Made by a program: the position numbers and the translations under genes. The notes below the pieces were generated by a model, which did not search any database, was not told where the DNA came from, and saw nothing but the letters and a program-made list of their open reading frames with translations. This document shows positions 7,724-16,319 of a DNA stretch of 34,386 nt, piece after piece; position 1 is the first letter of the stretch, and every line of letters starts with the position of its first letter. Origin of the DNA: Defluviibacillus sp043739385 (GTDB lineage: Bacteria > Pseudomonadota > Gammaproteobacteria > Burkholderiales > Burkholderiaceae_C); NCBI GenBank assembly GCA_043739385.1, contig JAYUED010000149.1, forward strand, positions 1-34,386. The letters run 5' to 3'.

Positions 7724-7953
7724 TGCCGGGACTGGGCAATTGCCACGCACCAAAAAAATGAACTGGCAACGGTGGACGGGCCAAACCGCCCCTAAACGAG
7801 CAATGTGACACGCGTGACATAGGTCAACGTGCCACTTATTTGCAACAACAACCCCGCGTTTCAGGGGGGCCGAGAACGCGAAACAAACGGCAAAGTGCGG
7901 GCCTTGTTGATTGCCTCAAAAGTGTCAGCTACAAGCTTTAGGGAATGATAAAA

Positions 7954-9090
7954 ATGAATGCATGGCAAATTCTAGGAATTGGCCTGATTTCATTTGCCGG
8001 ATCACTGCTGGTGATCTTTACGCGCAAATGGCATGGCAAGTGGACTGGTGATTTTGAAGACAGCGGGGTGCAAAAACACCACCGCGGATCACCGCCGCGT
8101 ATTGGCATCGTGCCTTTGATGATGGGCCTCGGCCTGGGTATCTACTTTTTGTCACCAGCCGTGCCACCGGCTGCGCCGTCGTCAGCCCGTGTTTTGGGTT
8201 TGTTGCTCATAGCCAGTTTGCCGGTGGTGCTGCTAGGCTTTGCCGACGACGTGACCAAAAAAATATCCCCCCGGCTGAGAATGCTGGGGGCCGCCGCCGC
8301 TGGCGCATTGGCCATATCACTGCTCAACAGCAGGTTACTGCGAATAGACGTGCCGGGCATCGACAGTTTGTTGGTATTTGCACCGGTATCGGTTGCCATA
8401 ACTCTGTTGATGGTGTGTGGATTCACCAATGCCATGAATATCATGGATGGCCTTAACGGCCTTGCCGGTGGGTTGGCCGTGCTGATGCTTGCCGCCACTG
8501 GCCTGATCGCTGCCCGTTTTGGCGACCAAATGATCGTGGACTTGTGCATCGTGCTGGGCATGGCCGTGGGCGGCTTTTTGCTGGTCAACTTTCCCCGCGG
8601 GTTGATATTTTTGGGGGACGGCGGTGCTTATCTGCTCGGGTTCTTGCTGGTGCAAATATGGATTTTGCTGGTTAACCGCAACCCAAGCGTGACGCCTTGG
8701 GTTGTGGCGGCGCTGGCGTTTCTGCCTACCATGGAAACCATTTTCAGCATCTACCGTCGGCGGATATTGAGTGGCCGCCGTAGCGCTGCAATGTTGCCTG
8801 ACCGCCTACATCTACACAGCCTGGTTTACCGCCGCAGGGCCCGGATGATATTCAGCCCATCCTGGGCAGAGCGTTGGGTGGCCAATGCCGCCGCCGCTGT
8901 CGCGGTTGCGCTGCTTGGTGCTGTGCCGATGACTTTGGCGCTAGTACTGCCTGCTAGTGTTGTTTGGAATATTTTGGTTGTCGGTGCAGCAACTGCAGGA
9001 TATATTTTTTGGTTCGGGCGTTTGGTTCGATTTCAGGGGCGTTGGGCTCAGTTGTCAAGTAAGAGGTCAGAAGTGGTGCGAGCAAGCTGA
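7954..9090 (+). CDS. WecA/MraY-type undecaprenyl-phosphate sugar-phosphate transferase
   Basis: Integral membrane enzyme of about 378 residues that moves a (HexNAc-)1-phosphate from its UDP-sugar to undecaprenyl phosphate, starting the repeat unit on the inner leaflet. Family motifs are intact: FADD near 95 (Mg-binding Asp pair), NAMNIMDGLNG near 159-169, FLGDGGAYLLGF near 224, and the cytoplasmic DRLHLHS near 283 with the HxH characteristic of polyprenyl-phosphate GlcNAc-1-P type transferases. About ten membrane segments. An in-frame ATG at 7945 also exists, but the AGGGA site at 7940-7944 abuts it and is 9 bases from ATG 7954, so I prefer the latter. It heads the plus-strand arm, divergent from the small peptide gene. 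The substrate (GlcNAc, or another HexNAc) is not fixed by sequence. Confidence 0.9.
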   Translation: MNAWQILGIGLISFAGSLLVIFTRKWHGKWTGDFEDSGVQKHHRGSPPRIGIVPLMMGLGLGIYFLSPAVPPAAPSSARVLGLLLIASLPVVLLGFADDVTKKISPRLRMLGAAAAGALAISLLNSRLLRIDVPGIDSLLVFAPVSVAITLLMVCGFTNAMNIMDGLNGLAGGLAVLMLAATGLIAARFGDQMIVDLCIVLGMAVGGFLLVNFPRGLIFLGDGGAYLLGFLLVQIWILLVNRNPSVTPWVVAALAFLPTMETIFSIYRRRILSGRRSAAMLPDRLHLHSLVYRRRARMIFSPSWAERWVANAAAAVAVALLGAVPMTLALVLPASVVWNILVVGAATAGYIFWFGRLVRFQGRWAQLSSKRSEVVRAS

Positions 9091-9818
9091 TGCTGTATGG
9101 CGTAACTGAATATTGAATGTTCAGCAACTCTCTGGGGTAAGGACGATGGCCCCTGTCCATAGCTGCCCTCGCCGGCGATGATGCTGGCGCCATTTCTTCA
9201 ACATCGCGACGATCGAGATTTTGGTCGGAAGCGTCTTGGCCTTAGAGGCTTGGTGTGTCCATCGCCATCAAAATTACGATGCCGGTGCGTTTCACCGCCA
9301 AATCGCGCGAGAAAACAGGCTGCCAAAACATAACCTATGGTCCTTAGTTCTGGCTGGGGGAAATGCGGCCTGCATGACGGCGGCCCGATGCACCGCCAAG
9401 CGGGTAACGGCGCGGCTTTTTCGCCAGGATGCGGTTGGCCTATTCCTGTGGAGTGACCTAGGTTGCCACCCGGCGAGGTGTAAATCTGGCAGAGATGTTT
9501 TCAGGTCGTCGGACCGATTTCACTGCGCGGTCAGGCGCAGGGCAATTAGCGACTTTGGCCGTCATCACCCGTGACAACCCCACTCGCGCTGAAGTTTTGC
9601 GCTACAGCGGTGCAGGTGTGTCTAATGTGCTGCTGCTTTTCCGAGTTGGCAACATTGATGGGCGACCCCAGCCAGCGCAATTCATATTTGGGTGGGATGT
9701 CTGAATTTTCTGAGCTAGACCTGTCCCGTGAAATTTTTGACGATGGCTGGCCTAGGCTAACATGCATGGCTGATTTAAAAAAACCCAGCATGCATTAAAC
9801 GTGATTATTTGGTAACTT
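9091..9818 (+). other. Gene-poor 0.73 kb stretch, probably decayed sequence
   Basis: No frame gives a convincing protein. Short open frames exist on both strands, such as 9221-9574 and 9571-9798 plus and 9546-9791 minus. None has a clear ribosome site, signal or motif, and all are rich in Cys/Arg/Ser as expected for chance reading. The interval splits the initiating transferase from ugd, so it may be the scar of a lost gene or insertion. A promoter for the ugd operon may lie at its right end, which becomes AT-richer after about 9770. Confidence 0.5.
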
Positions 9819-11183
9819 ATGAATATAACTATTGTTGGAACTGGCTACGTTGGCCTTGTTACCGGAGCCTGTTTGGCGGATCTTGGTAATAATGTATTTT
9901 GCCTGGATATTGATCAAGCCAAAATAGATTTGCTTAACAGCGGTGGCGTACCCATTTATGAGCCCGGGCTGAAGGAGGTGATCGATCGCAACGTAGAGGT
10001 TGGCCGACTTACCTTCTCGACAGACATTGCCGCGAGCGTGGCACACGGCGGCATCCAATTCATAGCGGTGGGTACCCCGCCTGATGAAGACGGCAGCGCC
10101 GACCTGCAATATGTGCTTGCTGCCGCTCGCAACATTGGCCGCCACATGACCGATTTCAAGGTGGTGGTCGACAAATCTACCGTGCCGGTAGGTACGGCTG
10201 CAAAAGTTAATGCAGCCATCAAAGCTGAACTCATTTCGCGTGGAGTGACAACCGGGTTTTCAGTGGTCAGCAACCCCGAATTTCTTAAAGAAGGTGCAGC
10301 GGTTGAAGATTTTACCCGCCCAGATCGCATAGTGCTTGGTGCAGACGCCGATGAATTTGGACAAAAAGCCTTGGCGATTATGCGGCAACTCTATTCACCG
10401 TTCAATCGCAACCATGAACGCACCCGGGTAATGGATGTTAAAAGCGCTGAATTTACAAAATACGCTGCAAATGCCATGCTGGCCACACGCATCAGCTTCA
10501 TGAATGAGCTGGCCAACCTGGCAGACAAAGTGGGGGCTGATATTGAACTGGTGCGCCAAGGCATTGGTTCGGACCCCCGCATTGGGTACAGTTTTTTGTA
10601 TGCTGGCACTGGGTATGGCGGTAGTTGTTTTCCAAAAGACGTGCAGGCCATGGTGCGCACCGGCCGCGAGCATGGGCAAACCTTGCGTGTGCTTGAGGCG
10701 GTGGAGGCCGTTAATCACGACCAAAAGAACGTCATCGTCAACAAGATTTTGGCCCAGTTTGGGCAAGGCTTGGCCGGGCGCAACTTTGCACTGTGGGGCC
10801 TGGCCTTCAAACCCAACACCGATGACATGCGCGACGCACCCAGTCGTACAGTTATTGCGGCATTACTGCGTGGCGGCGCATGCATCGTGGCCCACGACCC
10901 TGCTGCCGTACACGAAACCCAACGCGTGCTGGCATTCGATTTTGCCGATGCTCCTGAGCTGCTGGCCAACATCATCTATGTCAAAAAGCCGATGGATGCA
11001 TTGGAAGGCGCTGACGCTTTAATCATCGTCACTGAATGGAAAGCCTACCGCAGCCCAAACCTGATGGCCATGAAGGCGGCCATGAAATATCCAATTGTTT
11101 TTGATGGCCGTAATCTCTTTGAGCCCCAGCTCATGGCTGCCAACGGGTTTCAATATACCGGCATTGGCCGCAATACCCACTAA
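9819..11183 (+). CDS. ugd: UDP-glucose 6-dehydrogenase
   Basis: Cytosolic NAD-dependent enzyme of 454 residues that oxidises UDP-glucose to UDP-glucuronate. The N-terminal Rossmann motif VGTGYVGLVTGACLA is at about 6-20. EPGL and STVPVGTA follow the family order. NPEFLKEG lies at about 154-161, and the catalytic Cys270 sits in GGSCFPKD. The C-terminal UDP-binding domain has WGLAFKPNTDDMRDAPS near 325-341. Length is typical. The immediate downstream gene uses its product (UDP-GlcA decarboxylase, 11 bases later), so the two form a pathway pair making UDP-GlcA and UDP-xylose for the polymer. The HexNAc-specific relative WecC is less likely because of the partner gene and overall motif set. Confidence 0.95.
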   Translation: MNITIVGTGYVGLVTGACLADLGNNVFCLDIDQAKIDLLNSGGVPIYEPGLKEVIDRNVEVGRLTFSTDIAASVAHGGIQFIAVGTPPDEDGSADLQYVLAAARNIGRHMTDFKVVVDKSTVPVGTAAKVNAAIKAELISRGVTTGFSVVSNPEFLKEGAAVEDFTRPDRIVLGADADEFGQKALAIMRQLYSPFNRNHERTRVMDVKSAEFTKYAANAMLATRISFMNELANLADKVGADIELVRQGIGSDPRIGYSFLYAGTGYGGSCFPKDVQAMVRTGREHGQTLRVLEAVEAVNHDQKNVIVNKILAQFGQGLAGRNFALWGLAFKPNTDDMRDAPSRTVIAALLRGGACIVAHDPAAVHETQRVLAFDFADAPELLANIIYVKKPMDALEGADALIIVTEWKAYRSPNLMAMKAAMKYPIVFDGRNLFEPQLMAANGFQYTGIGRNTH

Positions 11184-11194
11184 ATACGAGCATC

Positions 11195-12154
11195 ATGCGT
11201 AATTACAACCCCACCCAACGAATTTTAGTGACTGGCGGTTCAGGCTTTTTGGGCAGCCATTTGTGTGACCGGCTGCTTGAGCAAGGGCATGACGTTATCT
11301 GCGTTGATAATTTCTTCACTGGGACCAAGCAAAATATTGCCCACTTGCTGGATCACCCTCGGTTTGAGCTATCCCGGCACGACGTAACCTTTCCGCTGTA
11401 TGTTGAGGTTGACCAAATCTACAACCTGGCCTGCCCTGCCAGCCCCGTCCACTACCAGCACGACCCCGTACAAACAACCAAAACCAGCGTGCATGGTGCC
11501 ATCAACATGCTGGGCTTGGCCAAACGCCTGCGCGCCAAAATATTTCAGGCCTCCACTAGCGAGGTCTATGGCGACCCGGTAGTGCATCCCCAGGTTGAAA
11601 GCTACTGGGGCAACGTCAACCCCATTGGTATTCGCAGTTGTTATGATGAAGGCAAGCGATGCGCCGAAACGCTGTTTTTTGATTACCACCGCCAGCATGC
11701 GTTGCAAATCAAGGTGGCACGCATCTTCAATACCTATGGCCCGCGCATGCACCCCAATGACGGCCGCGTCGTCAGCAACTTCATCGTGCAGGCACTCAAA
11801 GGCGAAGACATCACCCTTTACGGCAGCGGCCAGCAAACCCGGTCGTTTTGCTACGTCAGCGACCTGATTGAAGGCTTTTTGCGCTTGATGGCCACTGGCC
11901 CTGAGGTTACTGGCCCCATCAACCTGGGCAACCCTGGTGAGTTCACCATCCGCCAGTTAGCTGAGTTGGTGATTGAACTCACCGGTAGTGCCTCCAAACT
12001 CGACTTCCTGCCCCTGCCATCCGACGACCCCCTTCAGCGCCAGCCCGATATCACATTGGCCCGCGCCCACCTCGGGTGGGAGCCGGCCGTGCAACTTCGG
12101 GCGGGCCTGGTGCAAACCATCGCCTATTTTGATCAGCTGCTTTCTGCAGCCTGA
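11195..12154 (+). CDS. UDP-glucuronate decarboxylase (UDP-xylose synthase)
   Basis: Extended short-chain dehydrogenase of 319 residues that decarboxylates UDP-GlcA to UDP-xylose via a 4-keto intermediate, using bound NAD. The GGSGFLGSH nucleotide loop is at about 14-22. The UXS-diagnostic NLACPASPVHYQHDP follows at about 77-91, then STSEVYGDP, and the catalytic pair Y150/K154 in CYDEGKR. RIFNTYGPRM and the C-terminal substrate region (RSFCYVSDLIEG) are also present. Xylose, or a 4-keto-pentose derivative, is therefore expected in the glycan. It follows ugd by 11 bases and precedes the amidotransferase by 15 bases in one operon. Confidence 0.93.
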   Translation: MRNYNPTQRILVTGGSGFLGSHLCDRLLEQGHDVICVDNFFTGTKQNIAHLLDHPRFELSRHDVTFPLYVEVDQIYNLACPASPVHYQHDPVQTTKTSVHGAINMLGLAKRLRAKIFQASTSEVYGDPVVHPQVESYWGNVNPIGIRSCYDEGKRCAETLFFDYHRQHALQIKVARIFNTYGPRMHPNDGRVVSNFIVQALKGEDITLYGSGQQTRSFCYVSDLIEGFLRLMATGPEVTGPINLGNPGEFTIRQLAELVIELTGSASKLDFLPLPSDDPLQRQPDITLARAHLGWEPAVQLRAGLVQTIAYFDQLLSAA

Positions 12155-12169
12155 GCGACGCCAGCCAAT

Positions 12170-13966
12170 ATGTGCGGCATAGCGGGTATCTACGCATTCA
12201 ACGGCTCGGCCGCGCCTGCCGACCGGGCTGAGTTGCGCGCTATTCGCGACCACATGGTGGCGCGTGGGCCAGACGGTCATGGTGAATGGTTTTCGGACAA
12301 TGGCCGTGTCGCCCTTGGCCACCGCCGCTTGGCCATCATCGACCTGACTGAGCGTGGCGCGCAGCCCATGACCAGTGCTGATGGCCAACTGGTTATCACG
12401 TTCAACGGCGAAATCTTTAACTACCGCGAGCTGCGCAAATCGCTTGAGGCGCAGGGCCATGTCTTCACGTCTGACTCTGACACCGAAGTGCTACTGCACC
12501 TGTACCTGGAAAAAGGCCAGGCCATGCTGCAAGATCTTCGCGGCATGTTTGCCTTTGCCCTGTGGGATGCGCGCAAGCAAGCCATGCTGCTGGCGCGCGA
12601 TGCCTTTGGCATCAAGCCGCTTTACTACACGCCCGGTCAGTGCACCCTGCGCTTTGCATCTCAGGTCAAGGCGCTGCTGGCGGGCGGCCAGATTGACACC
12701 GCGCCAGAGCCTGCCGGCCATGCGGGCTTTTTCTTGTGGGGCAGCGTGCCCGCGCCTTACACCCTGTACCGAGGCATACGGGCATTGCCAGCAGGCCATT
12801 GCCTGTGGGTGGGGGCGCAGGGCGCCCGGGCCCCCCAAGCGTTTTGCTTGATTACTGACCTTTTGGCACAAGCCGCCGCCCAGCCCGCACGTGGCAGCGT
12901 TGGCGATGCACTGGACGCCATTGGCGCAGCGGTGCGTGACAGCATTGCTGCCCATCACATCGCCGATGTACCGGTGGGCATGTTCTTGTCGGCAGGCATT
13001 GACTCAGCTCTGATCACCGCCTTGTCGGTCACCCGCGGCGAGCGCCCGCATACCATGACCCTGGCGTTTGCCGAGTTTGTCGGCACTGCCAATGACGAAT
13101 CGCCCTTGGCCGAACAACTGGCCGCCCAGCTTGGCACCCGCCACGCCACCGTAATGGTGCGCCAGGCTGACTTTGAAGAGCAGCGACACAAGCTACTGGC
13201 CGCCATGGACCAGCCCTCGTTTGACGGCATCAATACCTGGTTTGTGGCGAAAGCGGCGGCGTCACAGGGCATCAAGGTGGCGCTGTCTGGCCTGGGGGGC
13301 GACGAGCTATTTGCCTCGTACCCTAGCTTTAAAGAGCTGCCGCGCATCCGTAACTTGGCCAGTCCGTTTGCCGGTTACCCCGCTTTGGGCCGTAGGTTTC
13401 GCCAGCTCTCGGCACCGGTACTGTCACGCTTTACCTCATCCAAATACGCCAGTTTGCTGGAATATGGCGGCACGCTGGGCGGCGCCTACTTGCTGCGCCG
13501 CGCACTCTATTTGCCGTGGGAGCTGCCCCAGGTGCTTGACGCCGACCTGGCCTTACAAGGCCTTGCAGACCTCGACACACAGGCCCAGCTAGATGCCACC
13601 ACCGCCCACATACCTCAAGACCGCCTGGCCGTGTCGGCCCTGGAAATGTCTTGGTACATGCGCCACATGTTGCTGGTGGACACCGATTGGGCCAGCATGG
13701 CGCAATCACTTGAGGTGCGCGTGCCGTTTCTGGACCTGCCGCTTTTGCGCACCGTGGCCCCCTGGTTAGCAGCCCACCCCGGCCTAAGCAAGCCGGTAAT
13801 TGCTGCAGCGCTGGCGCCGCAGTTGCCTGCGGCCATCGTGCACAAACCCAAAACCGGTTTTGTTGTGCCGGTGCGTGATTGGATCATGGGCGACCAGCCA
13901 GCCACCCAAGACCGCGGCCTGCGCGGTTGGGCGCAAACCCTCCATGCCAACGCCGCTGCCAAGTGA
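12170..13966 (+). CDS. Asparagine synthase-type glutamine-hydrolysing amidotransferase
   Basis: Protein of 598 residues with an N-terminal class II glutaminase domain (MCGIAGIYAF with the nucleophile Cys2; RGPDGHGEW; FNGEIFNYREL) and a C-terminal ATP-pyrophosphatase synthetase domain (PP-loop LSAGIDS at about 273-279, LSGLGGDELFASY near 375). It is AsnB-like and slightly shorter than many. The location between sugar-nucleotide genes and a glycosyltransferase suggests amide formation on a sugar acid rather than asparagine supply. Known O-antigen clusters use such enzymes to make uronamides, and UDP-GlcA is made next door. This role is inference; a housekeeping or exosortase-associated amidotransferase role cannot be excluded. 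Frame and domain order are intact. Confidence 0.9.
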   Translation: MCGIAGIYAFNGSAAPADRAELRAIRDHMVARGPDGHGEWFSDNGRVALGHRRLAIIDLTERGAQPMTSADGQLVITFNGEIFNYRELRKSLEAQGHVFTSDSDTEVLLHLYLEKGQAMLQDLRGMFAFALWDARKQAMLLARDAFGIKPLYYTPGQCTLRFASQVKALLAGGQIDTAPEPAGHAGFFLWGSVPAPYTLYRGIRALPAGHCLWVGAQGARAPQAFCLITDLLAQAAAQPARGSVGDALDAIGAAVRDSIAAHHIADVPVGMFLSAGIDSALITALSVTRGERPHTMTLAFAEFVGTANDESPLAEQLAAQLGTRHATVMVRQADFEEQRHKLLAAMDQPSFDGINTWFVAKAAASQGIKVALSGLGGDELFASYPSFKELPRIRNLASPFAGYPALGRRFRQLSAPVLSRFTSSKYASLLEYGGTLGGAYLLRRALYLPWELPQVLDADLALQGLADLDTQAQLDATTAHIPQDRLAVSALEMSWYMRHMLLVDTDWASMAQSLEVRVPFLDLPLLRTVAPWLAAHPGLSKPVIAAALAPQLPAAIVHKPKTGFVVPVRDWIMGDQPATQDRGLRGWAQTLHANAAAK

Positions 13967-13978
13967 TCTTGAAAAAAC

Positions 13979-15124
13979 ATGCTGCGTTCAAACAATAGCA
14001 CTCATTCACGCACTGAATTTGCGCTCTGGGCACCTGAAATGGCCACCGCCGGGGGCGTGCAAAGCTATATGTGGCGATTGTGGGAGGTGTTGACCAATAT
14101 GGACGGCGCTACCACCCACCCCCCATTGGGTTTGTCGTTGATTGACACCACGGTATCGCTTGCCTCTTGGCCCAACTCAACTCAATTGCGCCCAATGGGC
14201 GCAGGCGGTAACCACGCCAATTTTGTGCGTTGTGCACTGGGGCGATCTGGCCGCGCCCTGTGTGTCATCGTTGGCCACCTTAACCAAGCGCCCGTGGCGT
14301 GGCTGGCTTGGCGGCTGGGCCGCATTGACCGCTACATCGTAGTGCTGCATGGCATTGAAGCCTGGCGCCGCCAAAGCTGGCTGCGCCGCATGGCAATGCG
14401 GCAGGCCCACGCGGTGGTGGCCACTACCCAATACACCGCCCAAACCTGCGCCACTGCCAATGGCCTGCCAACTACCAACTTCAAGGTCATCCCCTTGTGC
14501 GCCGAGCCCGTGCCCGCAACGCCCGACCCCAATTTTTGCCTGGACGGCGAACTGCCCATCTTGTTTGTAGGCAGGCTGGCACGGTCAGAACAATACAAAG
14601 GCCTTGAGACGCTGATGCATGCCGTAAAGCGGCTGATCGACGACAACATCCCAGCCAAACTGCACGTGGTGGGCGACGGCGATGACCGCGCCCGGCTTCA
14701 GGCCGCAGGCCAAACAATGGGCTTGACCAACGAGCAAATCAAGTTCCATGGCCGCGTGAGCGATGCGGAATTGCATGCCGCGTATGCCAGCGCTCAAGTT
14801 TTTGCTATGCCCAGTGCCAAAGAAGGATTTGGCATTGTTTTCCTGGAAGCGATGCGCCACGGGGTGGTATGCATTGGCGGCGCGCATGGTGGTACCCCGG
14901 AGGTTCTTATAGATGGCCTGGAAGGTATCTTGGTCAAGTACGGGGATGTCGATGATCTTGCCCTGCGGCTGAAAGAACTGGCGTGCGACGCAACAAAACG
15001 ACAATGCATGGCGGATGCGGGTAAGTCGCGATTTATTGCTGACTACAATTTCCCGGTATTCGCCGACAGATGGGCAGCGCTTTCACAAAACGCCATTGAA
15101 ATAAATGCCGGGAAAAAACATTAA
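13979..15124 (+). CDS. Glycosyltransferase family 4 protein
   Basis: GT-B fold retaining transferase of 381 residues, expected at the cytosolic face of the inner membrane, adding one sugar to the lipid-linked unit. The acceptor-side N-terminal domain has GGVQSYMWRLWEV near 24-36. The C-terminal donor domain has LFVGRLARSEQYKGLETL near 194-211, HVVGDGDDRARL, and the E-x7-E motif in SAKEGFGIVFLEAM near 279-292. It lies 12 bases after the amidotransferase and its 3' end overlaps the acyltransferase start by 20 bases. The donor sugar is not predictable. This is the last gene in the GC-rich style; lower GC begins just after. Confidence 0.88.
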   Translation: MLRSNNSTHSRTEFALWAPEMATAGGVQSYMWRLWEVLTNMDGATTHPPLGLSLIDTTVSLASWPNSTQLRPMGAGGNHANFVRCALGRSGRALCVIVGHLNQAPVAWLAWRLGRIDRYIVVLHGIEAWRRQSWLRRMAMRQAHAVVATTQYTAQTCATANGLPTTNFKVIPLCAEPVPATPDPNFCLDGELPILFVGRLARSEQYKGLETLMHAVKRLIDDNIPAKLHVVGDGDDRARLQAAGQTMGLTNEQIKFHGRVSDAELHAAYASAQVFAMPSAKEGFGIVFLEAMRHGVVCIGGAHGGTPEVLIDGLEGILVKYGDVDDLALRLKELACDATKRQCMADAGKSRFIADYNFPVFADRWAALSQNAIEINAGKKH

Positions 15125-16157
15125 CAACCCAATAGCAGGCTCAAGCGTACTCCAGATCAAACCAACACATTTGGCAACCATCGATGCGCTGCGTGGCATT
15201 GCATCTCTTGCGGTTTGCTGGTTTCACATGACCAATGGCTATGCACTAAACAGCGTGGCGCGGATCAGTGGTCAATATGGCTGGCTTGGCGTCGAAGTGT
15301 TCTTTGTCCTCTCTGGCTTCATCATTCCCTATGCCATGTACATGGGCGGCTACACGTTCAGGCGGGACTGGAAGACTTTTATCAGCAAGAGGATTCTGCG
15401 AATTGAGCCGCCTTATCTACTCTCGATACTTCTGGTTTTTGCTCTGTGGCACGCATCGTCAATGGTTCCAGGCTTTAATGGAGCTGCCCCGCCCCCATTT
15501 TTCTCCGCACAAACAGCATTGCACATGGGCTACCTGTCAGGCATTGCGGGCTACCCGTGGCTCAACCCCGTGTTTTGGACATTGGCTATTGAGTTTCAAT
15601 TTTATCTTTTTGTTTGCCTCGCCTTTGCCTGGTTGAGCCGCAACAATGGAATTTGCCTTTTAGCAGCTGATATTTTGCTGGTGGCCATTTCGCTAGCGAT
15701 AGATTCCGAAGTGTTAGTCTTTAGATATTTTTGTTTGTTTGTGATGGGTATCGCGGCGTTTCAATATCGCGCTAGATTAATATCCAGTAAGGATATTCTA
15801 GTCGTGTTGATGCTGGCAACACTTGCTGCAGGCATTGGGCACGGGTGGATGGTGGCCTCTTTCGGAATACTAACGAGCACGCTGATTGCCGTAGACTTTA
15901 ATATTGGAAGGCGCAAGTGGGCGCTCTGGCTGGGTTCAATATCGTACTCGCTATATCTGGTGCACGTGCCTATCGGTGGCAGGATCGTGAACTTCGGAAG
16001 ACGCTATATTGAATCACCAAGTGCGGAATTCATATTATCCCTGGCTGCACTATTTGTTAGCCTCATCGCTGCATATGTCTTTTATCTGCTAGTTGAAAAG
16101 CCGTCGCAGCAAATGGCGGCGAGATTGAAATACTACAGATTCGATAGCGACCGCTAA
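15105..16157 (+). CDS. Acyltransferase family 3 (OafA-like) membrane protein
   Basis: Integral membrane O-acyltransferase of 350 residues, with about ten hydrophobic segments, that typically acetylates sugars of O-antigens or exopolysaccharides. The family pattern IDALRGIASLAVCWFH (conserved RG and His) is at about 26-41. FFVLSGFIIPY at about 65-75 and the later VFWTLAIEFQFYLFVCLAF at about 150-168 match the expected order. The start at ATG 15105 overlaps the upstream GT4 by 20 bases. The TAA stop is flush with the ATG of the next small ORF. Codon use shifts towards A/T compared with upstream genes, consistent with lateral origin of the segment beginning here. Confidence 0.9.
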   Translation: MPGKNINNPIAGSSVLQIKPTHLATIDALRGIASLAVCWFHMTNGYALNSVARISGQYGWLGVEVFFVLSGFIIPYAMYMGGYTFRRDWKTFISKRILRIEPPYLLSILLVFALWHASSMVPGFNGAAPPPFFSAQTALHMGYLSGIAGYPWLNPVFWTLAIEFQFYLFVCLAFAWLSRNNGICLLAADILLVAISLAIDSEVLVFRYFCLFVMGIAAFQYRARLISSKDILVVLMLATLAAGIGHGWMVASFGILTSTLIAVDFNIGRRKWALWLGSISYSLYLVHVPIGGRIVNFGRRYIESPSAEFILSLAALFVSLIAAYVFYLLVEKPSQQMAARLKYYRFDSDR

Positions 16158-16319
16158 ATGATACGTCTGACCAATATTCCGTTATTTGTCGTGAATGCGA
16201 GCTACAGCGAAAGTGAAAAGATAAATGTCACTGAGGTGGCTTTTTACTACATTATGACTGTGCTTTTAGTTTTGGCGCTGCACGGTCGGTTAAGCATTGG
16301 AATGCCGTGCCATGAGTAG
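16158..16319 (+). CDS. Possible 53-residue membrane peptide bridging acyltransferase and flippase genes
   Basis: A short frame from ATG 16158 to TAG 16317-16319. Its start immediately follows the acyltransferase stop (TAAATG), and its end overlaps the flippase start (ATG at 16312 inside CATGAGTAG). The product has one likely membrane segment (FYYIMTVLLVLALHG, about 29-43) preceded by a polar stretch with Ser, Glu and Lys. The tight joints favour a coupled small gene or a translated spacer. I do not recognise the sequence and no strong ribosome site precedes it. Confidence 0.35.
   Translation: MIRLTNIPLFVVNASYSESEKINVTEVAFYYIMTVLLVLALHGRLSIGMPCHE

Noticed and set aside
7800..7850. Sigma-54-like TGGCACG on the minus strand in the divergent region
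   Set aside because: The -24 half fits, but the -12 half (TTGC) is missing at the required spacing.
7907..7935. TTGATT-17-TACAAG as promoter for the WecA-type gene
   Set aside because: The predicted transcript would start at about 7942, inside the ribosome site, leaving almost no leader.
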